Part shown: positions 26,111-34,131 of the stretch, piece after piece
Numbering within the stretch: the stretch's first letter is position 1
Layout: the number at the start of each line of letters is the position of its first letter
Assembly: GCF_004217145.1 (NCBI RefSeq)
Contig: NZ_SHKR01000012.1
Coordinates: 1,116,001-1,180,000 of the forward strand
Reading direction: 5' to 3'
Origin: Kribbella rubisoli
GTDB lineage: Bacteria > Actinomycetota > Actinomycetes > Propionibacteriales > Kribbellaceae
DNA: 64,000 nt
The notes under the pieces: model-generated
Told to the model about the DNA's origin: nothing
Seen by the model: the letters and a program-made list of their open reading frames with translations, nothing else
Database searches by the model: none
Translations under genes and position numbers: made by a program

Positions 26111-26562
26111 CGGCGCACCCCCGGACTCTGCCGCATCGCATCCCGATGCCGCTCCAGCGCCGTCACCGCTGCCGCGACGCTCTTCGAGTTCTCGCGGCAC
26201 AACATGGCCTGACTCTGCGCCTCAAGCTTCGCCCGCTCGGGCGACAGCCCCATCGTCCGCTGCGCCTCCGCAGCCACCTCACCAATCAGCGCCGTCATCC
26301 GACCCTGCAGGTCGCCAGCGGTCGCCGTGCTTGACCGAGGCGTGGCGAAAACGCGGTCGGCCTCAGCCAGCCGCGCCGGGTCGACCGAGCCGAAGGCCTC
26401 CGCGATCTTCACGTTCAGCGCCTCGTTCACCGACATCGTCGGCTCCCCGGCCTCACGCAGTTCACGCTGCCGCGCCTCCACCGCCCACTGAGGTGGCTTC
26501 CTGCTGAACGCCTCAGCGATGGCGATCGCCACCTCCGCCTCTGATGGTTCCTTGCTCGTCAT
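26107..26562 (-). CDS. hypothetical helical protein
   Basis: A 151-residue, mostly helical protein with repeated AIAEAF motifs: EVAIAIAEAFSRKPPQWAVE, and later NVKIAEAFGSVDPARLAEAD. This suggests an internal duplication. It is coupled by 4-base overlaps on both sides (26107-26110 and 26559-26562). No known family. Confidence 0.6.
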   Translation of the reverse strand: MTSKEPSEAEVAIAIAEAFSRKPPQWAVEARQRELREAGEPTMSVNEALNVKIAEAFGSVDPARLAEADRVFATPRSSTATAGDLQGRMTALIGEVAAEAQRTMGLSPERAKLEAQSQAMLCRENSKSVAAAVTALERHRDAMRQSPGVRR

Positions 26563-26975
26563 GCGGCCCTCCGGCTCTCGATCAGGTCATCCACCGAGGG
26601 CGCGTGCACCCTCCAGGCCTTCCCCGACTTACGGCCGAGCAGGTCGCCGGCGTTAAGCAGCTGGCACACCCGCTCCCGGGTCAGTCCGAGCCGCATCGCG
26701 GCATCCGCGGTGGATATCTCCAACCCTGCCGAGTCGGACGCGACTTCCGTTTCCGCACTTCCGTCAGCGGAAATTGCAGCGGCGACCTCCTCGTCCGACA
26801 GCTGAGCGGCAGCGGCACGCAACTGCGCATGAGCCCGGAACAGGTCACGTGCCACGTCTAGAACTCCAAGCCGAGCGCAGTCCTCGGCCGCCTGCCGCAT
26901 CTGGCCGCCCACCTCACGGAGCAACCATGCAGCGGCCAGCGGAGGCACCGAGGCTGACAGCAGAGCACGCGCCAT
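26559..26975 (-). CDS. helix-turn-helix DNA-binding protein (excisionase-like C-terminus)
   Basis: A 138-residue protein starting at ATG 26975. The first 80 residues are helical (MARALLSASVPPLAAAWLLR...RDLFRAHAQLRAAAAQLS). The C-terminal 50 residues form an excisionase-type HTH: EISTADAAMRLGLTRERVCQ, LLNAGDLLGRKSG, then the wing AWRVHAPSVDDLIESR. It heads a translationally coupled set of three genes running towards the tape-measure gene and could regulate it. It diverges from the gene at 27066. Confidence 0.7.
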   Translation of the reverse strand: MARALLSASVPPLAAAWLLREVGGQMRQAAEDCARLGVLDVARDLFRAHAQLRAAAAQLSDEEVAAAISADGSAETEVASDSAGLEISTADAAMRLGLTRERVCQLLNAGDLLGRKSGKAWRVHAPSVDDLIESRRAA

Positions 26976-27065
26976 CAGGCGGCCTCTGCCGAGCTGCAGA
27001 CAGAACGCAACTGCGCGGATAGCGTGGCGGCCCACGACACCGCAAGCTCGGCGAGGGACGCAACC

Positions 27066-27500
27066 ATGGAGAAGCTCGACGACACCTGGAACAGCCGTGA
27101 CCTGCCATTCCTCATCGAGATCGCGCAGCGGCTAGAAGCGAATCCCCACGGACCCATCTGGGGCCACGAGGCCGCTGCCGCAGTAGGCCTCAGCGAGCAA
27201 CAGCACCAAGCAGCGACGGCGCGCCTCATCTCTGCTGGATACATCGAGGTCCAACACCTCGACCAGTTCGAGGACATCACCGGGATCAGCGAGAGCGCCG
27301 CGCGGGCAGTTGGCCTCTGGCCCACTCCTGAAACCGGCCTCGAACGCATGATCGCCGCACTCGAGGCCATCGCCGCGAACGCCAGCGACGACGACACCCG
27401 ATCGCGAGCCCGCAAGATCCTCGAGGGATTCGGCGGCGCCGGCAAGCAGATCGCGATCGCAACCGCGACGGCCGTCGTCACCGGGCAGATACCGACCTGA
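27066..27500 (+). CDS. hypothetical winged-helix-like protein
   Basis: A 144-residue protein, start ATG 27066 behind GAGGGA. The N-terminal half reads like a winged helix: LPFLIEIAQRLEANPHGPIW, then AAAAVGLSEQQHQAATARLI and SAGYIEVQHL. The C-terminal half is helical (RMIAALEAIAANASDDDTRS) with a short hydrophobic tail. The phrase DITGISESAARAVGLWP is typical of small actinomycete proteins that sense or regulate, but no function is established. Confidence 0.6.
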   Translation: MEKLDDTWNSRDLPFLIEIAQRLEANPHGPIWGHEAAAAVGLSEQQHQAATARLISAGYIEVQHLDQFEDITGISESAARAVGLWPTPETGLERMIAALEAIAANASDDDTRSRARKILEGFGGAGKQIAIATATAVVTGQIPT

Positions 27501-27516
27501 CACACACAGGCCGCCA

Positions 27517-28005
27517 TCACGCGGCCTCCGGCGGATCGTCCGGGCACGGGGCGCCGCCGTACCCCATTGCCGCGAGCAACGGCGGCACAGCGCCCACCAG
27601 CAGCCGCCAGCGCCGTCCAGGACCATGCGAGACGACCGCCCGCCAGCCGGCGACCTCCGACAGTTGCGCGCCCGGCACAGCGACCACCAGCACCGCCACG
27701 TCGGCGCCCACACGGCGGACGTAGGCCTCCAACGCGACCAGCCACCCGTCGACCTGCCGCACATCCGGAACGCCGGACGGATCCCGCGTCGACCGCACCG
27801 ACCACACCACGCCCGGCGTACCCGCGATCGCATCCAACGCCCGGTTCGACGATGACGGCTGACGCTCGACGTACGGGAAGCCGTGCGCCTGCAGGTACCG
27901 CACCAGCAGCGTCACCGCCGACGTCTCGAGCGCACGCACCAGCCGTACCTCGTTGCGCACCAGCAGGCCGGCCGACCGGGCAGCAGCGAACTCCCGGCGG
28001 CTCAC
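27517..28005 (-). CDS. hypothetical protein with nuclease-like core
   Basis: A 162-residue protein starting at GTG 28005, which overlaps the upstream stop (GTGA). It contains YVERQPSSSNRALDAIAGTP, then VVWSVRSTRDPSGVPDVRQV and DGWLVALEAYVRRVGADVAV. The order of basic residue, D-P-S-G, P-D-V and Q-V-D-G-W-L-V is faintly like PD-(D/E)xK or Holliday-resolvase-type folds. This is only a visual impression, and I would keep the annotation hypothetical. It lies last in a five-gene coupled string (from 29235). Confidence 0.55.
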   Translation of the reverse strand: MSRREFAAARSAGLLVRNEVRLVRALETSAVTLLVRYLQAHGFPYVERQPSSSNRALDAIAGTPGVVWSVRSTRDPSGVPDVRQVDGWLVALEAYVRRVGADVAVLVVAVPGAQLSEVAGWRAVVSHGPGRRWRLLVGAVPPLLAAMGYGGAPCPDDPPEAA

Positions 28006-28364
28006 CGCTCCATCTCCGGAGTCCAGATCCACGCCAACTGCAGCTTCATCAGCTCGAGGTCTTCGTGCTGATGCGAGTCCATGAGGCCGGGGCGGCCGAG
28101 CATCGCCATCGCGACGGCGACCTGTGTCATCTCGGAGGCGTTCAGTGGCAGGAAGAGACGTAGCAGCAGGCGTTCCGCTTCCCCGCCGCTCGGCCCGAGC
28201 GCGAGGTCGAACGCGTCGAGAGCCATGCTGTAGCACTCGAACCACGTCATGTGCCCGGCCATGCCGGCCGCGCGGCGCTGCGCGCGATGCCGGGCGCCGC
28301 TTCGCAGCCGACGCCACCGGCGCCGTACGTGCCACCTCGCTGTTGCCAGGACATTGGCGATCAT
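28002..28364 (-). CDS. hypothetical protein with basic N-terminus
   Basis: A 120-residue protein starting at ATG 28364. It opens with a strongly basic segment (MIANVLATARWHVRRRWRRL) that may contact membrane or nucleic acid. A helical acidic region follows (MALDAFDLALGPSGGEAERL and DSHQHEDLELMKLQLAWIWT). It is coupled by ATGA/GTGA overlaps at both ends. No family recognised. Confidence 0.55.
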   Translation of the reverse strand: MIANVLATARWHVRRRWRRLRSGARHRAQRRAAGMAGHMTWFECYSMALDAFDLALGPSGGEAERLLLRLFLPLNASEMTQVAVAMAMLGRPGLMDSHQHEDLELMKLQLAWIWTPEMER

Positions 28365-28690
28365 GACGTTGCCTCCTCGCTCGATCGGTCCGGTGCTTGC
28401 CAGGCGACCTCGAGGCGCAGCTGGTCGACCCACCGGCGTACCGCGGGCTGCCACGCGGCCTGCACCAGCCCGGCGTCACGCTCACGACCTGGAAGGCTGT
28501 GCGCGAGAGCGACAGGCAGCCGCGACCAGACCAGCTCGATCGCGATGCATCCGGCGACTCTGCGCAGCGCGACCTCGTCGAGATCGCGGAGCAGGTTGTG
28601 CACGTCGAGGATCGCGTCTTCCTTGCCGGGAGCATCGACCACCGCGGACAGGACGTTGAGCGCGACGGCGTACACGTCCTCGGTGGCCAT
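28361..28690 (-). CDS. hypothetical protein
   Basis: A 109-residue protein starting at ATG 28690, with GAAGGG seven bases upstream. It is mostly helical (MATEDVYAVALNVLSAVVDA, AILDVHNLLRDLDEVALRRV) with Trp/Arg-rich later segments. An alternative GTG at 28705 would overlap the upstream stop. Function unknown; part of the coupled unit 29235-27517. Confidence 0.55.
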   Translation of the reverse strand: MATEDVYAVALNVLSAVVDAPGKEDAILDVHNLLRDLDEVALRRVAGCIAIELVWSRLPVALAHSLPGRERDAGLVQAAWQPAVRRWVDQLRLEVAWQAPDRSSEEATS

Positions 28691-28701
28691 CTGTGAGCCC
28701 T

Positions 28702-29235
28702 TCACGACGTCACCGCCGGCGGTTCGGCCATCGCCCGCAGGTGCCGCACCACGACCTGCGCAGTGGGAGAGCCCGGGGTCACGTCGTGGCCGAGTTCGAC
28801 CAAGACATCGCGCAGCACAGTGAAGATCCGTTGCCCCTGCGCCTCGGAGACCCTGGTGCGCCGCTCGTCGATCCGCGCATCGAGCACCGTCTTGGACAGC
28901 CGGCCGACCCGATCCAGCCACTCGCCGAGGGCCATCAGCGTCGCGGGGGCCAGGCGCTCCGCTTCCGCGAGCTCGTGCTGCAACCGCTGCACGAGGCCGT
29001 CAGCTGTCGTTGCGGCAGCTAGCAGGGCCTCACCTGGGTCGCGGACCTCGATGGGGTCGCCGCGGTTGGCCGCTTCCCACACCGCTACTCGCGCCTCACG
29101 ACTCGCCGCGACCTGCGGAGCTGCGCCGCCGTGGTGGAAGCAGACTCCGCCACCGACTACCCATTGGGTGCACTGCAGCTTGGTTGCCTTCGACGTCGCC
29201 GTGCATCGGGAGGAGAGAGGGTTGCTCCTGCTCAT
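28702..29235 (-). CDS. phage/IME zinc-knuckle protein (HGGxxPQV type)
   Basis: A 177-residue protein, start ATG 29235. Residues about 10-45 hold the pattern C-T-A-T-S-K-A-T-K-L-Q-C ... C-F-H-H-G-G-A-A-P-Q-V, a Cys/His knuckle widely seen in small actinobacterial phage and element proteins, often near terminase-like genes. The remainder is a helical domain (ADGLVQRLQHELAEAERLAP, LMALGEWLDRVGRLSKTVLD) ending in VVVRHLRAMAEPP. A small-terminase-like or DNA-binding role is possible, but no large terminase is present. First gene of the coupled string. Confidence 0.65.
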   Translation of the reverse strand: MSRSNPLSSRCTATSKATKLQCTQWVVGGGVCFHHGGAAPQVAASREARVAVWEAANRGDPIEVRDPGEALLAAATTADGLVQRLQHELAEAERLAPATLMALGEWLDRVGRLSKTVLDARIDERRTRVSEAQGQRIFTVLRDVLVELGHDVTPGSPTAQVVVRHLRAMAEPPAVTS

Positions 29236-29261
29236 GCGTGGTGGGCCTTTCTCGTGCGACG

Positions 29262-29300
29262 CGGGTGATCGAACCCGCTGATTACGAATCCGATGGGAGG
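29262..29300 (-). other. tRNA-like fragment inside the inner element
   Basis: The minus strand reads GGATTCGTAATCAGCGGG then TTCGATCACCCGC. This resembles an anticodon loop (CGT) followed by a T arm, and shares the 15-mer CGAACCCGCTGATTA (plus strand) with the tRNA-Lys repeats. The T loop has eight bases and no acceptor or D arm is found, so it is not a functional tRNA. It may be a relic of another att site. Confidence 0.3.
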
Positions 29301-29692
29301 TGCAAACCCGCAGGTCACGGGCCACCTGGTCACACGGTGGTCACACGCTTCCGAGTGGCCGCGGCTGGTGGCGCGGCGGCGGGCATGGCCAGAGGCCGAG
29401 GTGGCTGCCCCCTCCTGCCGCAGCTCGGCCGGCCAGGGACATGGGGTGTCGAGTGACATGAGGTCCGGCCGCCAGCCGCATCCGCCGGCGGCTGCCGCGC
29501 GTCTCCTGAGTCCTTCGAGATCGTGCCGATGTTGCTTGCATCGTTCCTGCGGTGATGCGGTGGCGAGGGTGAAGGGGAGGGTGCGTGGTGCTGTCCCGTT
29601 GACGGTCACGGAGGCCGGGGTGACTGGATGATGATTTGGATTTGGATCATCAAGTCCAAGATCGGGGACAGCCGGGGAGGTGTTCGTGGGGG
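29301..29692. other. non-coding stretch with GGTCAC repeats
   Basis: No gene is supported. Near its left edge GGTCAC recurs three times (about 29316-29344: GGTCACGG, GGTCACAC, GGTCACAC). The rest contains only short unconvincing frames. Confidence 0.4.
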
Positions 29693-29794
29693 CGTTCCCC
29701 GTTCCCCGTTCCTTATAGAGCGGGGAACGGGGGAACGGGTACGCCGTGCGTTTCCTGGGAACGGCAGGGAACGGCATGGGAACGGTGGGAACGG
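29693..29794. repeat. GGGAACGG iterons beside the RepA-like gene (replication-origin candidate)
   Basis: Six direct copies of GGGAACGG start at about 29723, 29732, 29758, 29768, 29778 and 29787, with 9-10 base spacing apart from one 26-base gap, i.e. on one helical face. Inverted GTTCCCC copies lie at 29694 and 29701. GTTCCCCG (29701-29708) and CGGGGAAC (29721-29728) form a perfect 8-bp stem around an A/T-richer loop TTCCTTATAGAG. The block ends 4 bases from the 3' end of the RepA-like ATPase gene. Confidence 0.6.
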
Positions 29795-29797
29795 GCT

Positions 29798-30859
29798 TCA
29801 CTTCGACTCCTGTGCCGGCGCGAATGGGCGGATGAGGGCGTGTGGGGTCTGATCCGCGACGAAGCCGTCGACGATCAGGAAGTCGAGGGCTTCCTTGAGC
29901 TTGGTGCGGTTGCCGGTGGCGGCTGTGAGGATGGCGCGCTGGGCGAGCGGGCCCTTCTCCTGGAGCAGGTCCGAGATGCGCTGCATAAGGACTGTCGGGC
30001 GCCAGTCGGACCGGGGCTGGGTATCGCCGGGTGGCTCGATGGCGATGGTTGCGCTGTGGTCGCTGCGGCTGTCGAGGACTAGGTCGGCGTACCAGTGGAG
30101 CCCGCCGCTGCTTGGCAGCGCGTGGTGCCGCAGTTGCCCGGGGCGGTCCTTGGAGATCTTGACCGTGGACCGGCCGGTGAGACCGATGCCGAAGGCCTGA
30201 CGGTTCTCGAGGATGAATCCCACGCCGTCGAGCGCGTTTAGCTTGTGGACGCCTCCGAGGGCGTAGCGGCCGCGGCCATCCTTGTCCTTGACGACGTGGT
30301 CGAGGGATACGACGGCTGGTCCGCGGTCGGCGATCCTGCGCGGGAGCATCCGGCCGAACCTGGCGACGTCGGCGTTGTCGAGTGGGTTCATGCCGTGGAG
30401 CACCATCGCCTCGGTGATGCCGTCCAGGACGACGAGCGTCGGCGTGTGGATTGCCAGCAGCATCATCAGATCGTCGCGGTGGACGCCGGCGCCGAGCTGG
30501 TCGGTCGGCCGCAAGTAGTGCAGCTGCTTCAGCATCGGGTCGCGGTCGACGCCGAGTGCGAGGAGGCGCCGGACGGCGGTTGACTCGTCGTCCTCGAAGT
30601 CGATGTAGACGACGTGGTTGCCTGAGCTGATCTCGTCCTTCGTGGCGGCGAGCGCGAACCAGGTCTTGCCGCCTTCGGTCTCGGAGACGACCGTGTGGCA
30701 CTTGCCGAGGTAGAACAGTCCGCGGCCGTCGGTGCGCTGACCGACTGTGGGGATTGGTGGTTCCCAGGAGCCGTCGAGGACGGAGCCGAGGTCGACTGGA
30801 CGCCAGGATCGGGTCAGCACTGGTGTGTCGTCGCTCTCCGATGCAGCGTGACTATTCAT
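29798..30859 (-). CDS. RecA-fold AAA ATPase, RepA/DnaB-like helicase
   Basis: A 353-residue protein starting at ATG 30859, overlapping the upstream gene by ATGA. Walker A is the short variant SETEGGKTWFALAA (about residues 58-72). Walker B is LVVLDGITEAM (about 140-150). VVSLDHVVKDKDGRGRYALG (about 180-200) follows, resembling the motif 3 / loop region of RepA-type hexameric helicases. The C-terminal 70 residues look like a winged-helix (LLQEKGPLAQRAILTAATGN, then LKEALDFLIVDGFVADQ). This is the architecture of AAA/RepA proteins of actinomycete phages and integrative elements that drive replication. The iteron block lies immediately downstream, supporting a replication role. Confidence 0.75.
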   Translation of the reverse strand: MNSHAASESDDTPVLTRSWRPVDLGSVLDGSWEPPIPTVGQRTDGRGLFYLGKCHTVVSETEGGKTWFALAATKDEISSGNHVVYIDFEDDESTAVRRLLALGVDRDPMLKQLHYLRPTDQLGAGVHRDDLMMLLAIHTPTLVVLDGITEAMVLHGMNPLDNADVARFGRMLPRRIADRGPAVVSLDHVVKDKDGRGRYALGGVHKLNALDGVGFILENRQAFGIGLTGRSTVKISKDRPGQLRHHALPSSGGLHWYADLVLDSRSDHSATIAIEPPGDTQPRSDWRPTVLMQRISDLLQEKGPLAQRAILTAATGNRTKLKEALDFLIVDGFVADQTPHALIRPFAPAQESK

Positions 30860-31062
30860 CGTGCACCGTCCCGCCTGGCAGGGATACGCGGGACGAGGGA
30901 CTGCAGTTCCGCGAGCTGGCTGCAGGCTCGGCTGCGGCACAGGCAGAACCACCCTTCGCCGGGCAGATGCCCAATGCGGTATCGCTTCCCGTCGGCGTGT
31001 TCAGCGGTCGCGGAGACGACCTGTCGGTGAGCATGCGTATCGACGTAGACGATCTCGATCAT
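30856..31062 (-). CDS. small hypothetical protein with Cys-x-Cys motif
   Basis: A 68-residue protein starting at ATG 31062. MIEIVYVDTHAHRQVVSATA opens a beta hairpin, and GEGWFCLCRSRACSQLAELQ holds three Cys (C-L-C-x4-C), a possible small metal site. It is coupled to the RepA-like gene (ATGA at 30856-30859) and to the preceding gene (31059-31062). No known family. Confidence 0.6.
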   Translation of the reverse strand: MIEIVYVDTHAHRQVVSATAEHADGKRYRIGHLPGEGWFCLCRSRACSQLAELQSLVPRIPARRDGAR

Positions 31063-31319
31063 CGTGACCGCCTTTCGGTGAGACGCCACGTCCGGATTAC
31101 GGCGCCACGGTGGTGGCCTGAGGCGTCGTCGCTGACTTCCCAGCCGGCGACCTTGATGACACCTGATCGGGCGAGGCTTGAGTACGTGGCGCCGATCATC
31201 TGGGGCAGGCCGACCTGGCCCGTCAATGCCCGGCGGACTCGGTTGACGCTGATCCGCCCGTCGTGCTCTGCCGCATCGGTGCGGATGCTCGTGATGATGC
31301 GGTCGCGGTCCTGCTCCAT
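31059..31319 (-). CDS. small winged-helix-like protein
   Basis: An 86-residue protein; ATG 31319 gives MEQDRDRIITSIRTDAAEHD. The sequence ISVNRVRRALTGQVGLPQMI then ATYSSLARSGVIKVAGWEV reads as helix, helix, wing, as in replication-associated winged-helix proteins. A longer frame upstream is open but overlaps the HTH gene at 31357 antisense-like and is not coding in style. Together with the next two genes it forms the operon 31319-29798. Confidence 0.6.
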   Translation of the reverse strand: MEQDRDRIITSIRTDAAEHDGRISVNRVRRALTGQVGLPQMIGATYSSLARSGVIKVAGWEVSDDASGHHRGAVIRTWRLTERRSR

Positions 31320-31356
31320 CGGCCCCCGGAGCTGTTCCGTGCGACTCGTTTGGGCA

Positions 31357-31653
31357 TCAGGCTGCCGGTGGTGGGCTACCGTGGACACGCTGAACCTCTT
31401 CGTCGGTGTTGAGAGTGGCGGCTGTGGGCTCCGTTGTGGCGACGGAGCCCCGCTGCTTGTCAGGGGAGAGCCCGAGCAGTTCGAGCAGGTCGGCGGTGAC
31501 GACCTTGTATCGAGCTCCGAGTCGGAGAACCCTGCAGGGGAATTCGCCGCGGGCAGCGAGCTCGTAGGCCTGGTTGCGGCCGATGCCGATAGCCCGTCCC
31601 GCGGTGGGCAGGTCGACGGTCGCGGGGAGTGCCAACAGTTCATCGCGGGTCAT
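31357..31653 (-). CDS. excisionase-like HTH protein
   Basis: A 98-residue protein. MTRDELLALPATVDLPTAGR is followed by AIGIGRNQAYELAARGEFPC and the wing RVLRLGARYKVVTADLLELL, the standard excisionase/MerR-type DNA-binding domain. The Pro/Thr-rich tail is probably disordered. It overlaps the XRE gene by ATGA (31650-31653). Candidate Xis or auxiliary regulator of the inner element. Confidence 0.75.
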   Translation of the reverse strand: MTRDELLALPATVDLPTAGRAIGIGRNQAYELAARGEFPCRVLRLGARYKVVTADLLELLGLSPDKQRGSVATTEPTAATLNTDEEVQRVHGSPPPAA

Positions 31654-31901
31654 GCGATCTCCCGGAGCTCGTCGAGAAGACGCCGGTAGCGGATCGCGTG
31701 CTCGAGGCGGGGTTCGGACTTGCCCTGCTCCCAGCGCAGGACCGTCACAGGGCTGACTGCGAGTTCGTCCGCGATGTCGCGGAGCGTTGCACCAGCTTCT
31801 TCACGAATGCTCTTCCGCGATGCCGGCGCTGGAAGGCGCGCGGCGCGGAGACGCTCAACCAGGCCACCGTCAGCGGTGGCAGTCGTAGACTCCATGTCCA
31901 C
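31650..31901 (-). CDS. XRE-family transcriptional regulator
   Basis: An 83-residue protein. The C-terminal 50 residues are a lambda-repressor/Cro-type HTH: IREEAGATLRDIADELAVSP, VTVLRWEQGKSEPR, then RYRRLLDELREIA. The N-terminus is a flexible Thr/Ala segment with a basic region. It diverges from the gene at 32002 across the repeat-bearing region 31927-31970, the normal place for a phage-type control switch. Confidence 0.8.
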   Translation of the reverse strand: MDMESTTATADGGLVERLRAARLPAPASRKSIREEAGATLRDIADELAVSPVTVLRWEQGKSEPRLEHAIRYRRLLDELREIA

Positions 31902-31926
31902 ACGCTAGTCATCCGAATGCAACAAA

Positions 31927-31970
31927 GTCAACAGTTGCAGTTGTAGACGTATGCGACTGCAGTTGTTGAC
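31927..31970. promoter_or_regulatory. divergent control region with operator repeats
   Basis: The 13-mer TGCAGTTGTWGAC occurs at 31936-31948 and 31958-31970 (one mismatch), exactly 22 bases apart, i.e. two helical turns. The outer ends GTCAACA (31927-31933) and TGTTGAC (31964-31970) form an inverted pair. This A/T-richer segment lies between the divergent XRE gene and the 32002 gene and is the likely binding site of the XRE regulator. Confidence 0.6.
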
Positions 31971-32001
31971 CAGAGGTAACAAGGGCACTAGATTCAAGAT
32001 C

Positions 32002-32634
32002 ATGGCGAACGTGCGAGACGACCAGCCCGAGCCCTTGGTCGTCCCCCTCAGTAAGGACGGCCACGAGTCGTTGACCTTCGACGTTGGAGGGATCTCGGGA
32101 TGGGCGGGCTATCACTCGCCCGAGACGGAAGAGCGACAGCTCCTGGTGCAGCTGCGAGTCGGTCCCGAGACTGACGATCCGGACGCACCAATCGAGATGC
32201 GTGAGCTCCGCGTGGCCGCCCAGAGTGGAGCGGCGTTCAACAGCGCGTTCCTGCGGACCATTCCAGTGGCGCGGATCACGGCTGCCATCAACCGGCCGGC
32301 AATCGCTGAACAACTTCGACCGCTCTTGGCGCCGACGAATGAAATCCAGGCAGATGACTTCCCCGGTTCAGGTCAGTGGGTCTACGCGCTACCTCCGCGG
32401 TCGCGGGCGACGCTGCGGCCGAAGTTGAAGATCAAGGATCCCGGAACCCGTCGGCGGCCGGACGACTTCTATCGACAGGTCGCTGAGGCCTATCTGGCCC
32501 AGGCAAGCATCAGCGACCAGGCGGCTCGGGATCTTGCCGAGGCGAACGCTGTCCCGGTCTCGACGGCCCACCGCTGGCTGAAGGAAGCGCGCAATCGGGG
32601 ATTGCTGAAGATGCCCGGGCAGGGAGGAGAGTGA
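32002..32634 (+). CDS. putative DNA-binding protein preceding the integrase
   Basis: A 210-residue protein; the start ATG 32002 gives MANVRDDQPEPLVVPLSKDG. The N-terminal 140 residues are beta-rich (HESLTFDVGGISGWAGYHSP, ERQLLVQLRVGPETDD, MRELRVAAQSG). The C-terminal 60 residues form an HTH: FYRQVAEAYLAQASISDQAA, RDLAEANAVPVSTAHRWLKE, ARNRGLL. The latter resembles the HTH found in actinobacterial proteins encoded just before integrases. It ends 1 base before the integrase start, so both are co-expressed from the 31927-31970 region. Confidence 0.65.
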   Translation: MANVRDDQPEPLVVPLSKDGHESLTFDVGGISGWAGYHSPETEERQLLVQLRVGPETDDPDAPIEMRELRVAAQSGAAFNSAFLRTIPVARITAAINRPAIAEQLRPLLAPTNEIQADDFPGSGQWVYALPPRSRATLRPKLKIKDPGTRRRPDDFYRQVAEAYLAQASISDQAARDLAEANAVPVSTAHRWLKEARNRGLLKMPGQGGE

Positions 32635-32635
32635 G

Positions 32636-34072
<1,437 letters not shown>

Positions 34073-34131
34073 ATTTCTTGCTTTCGAACGAAGAGGATCG
34101 TAGCAGGGGGATCGTGGAGATGCGAAATCGG

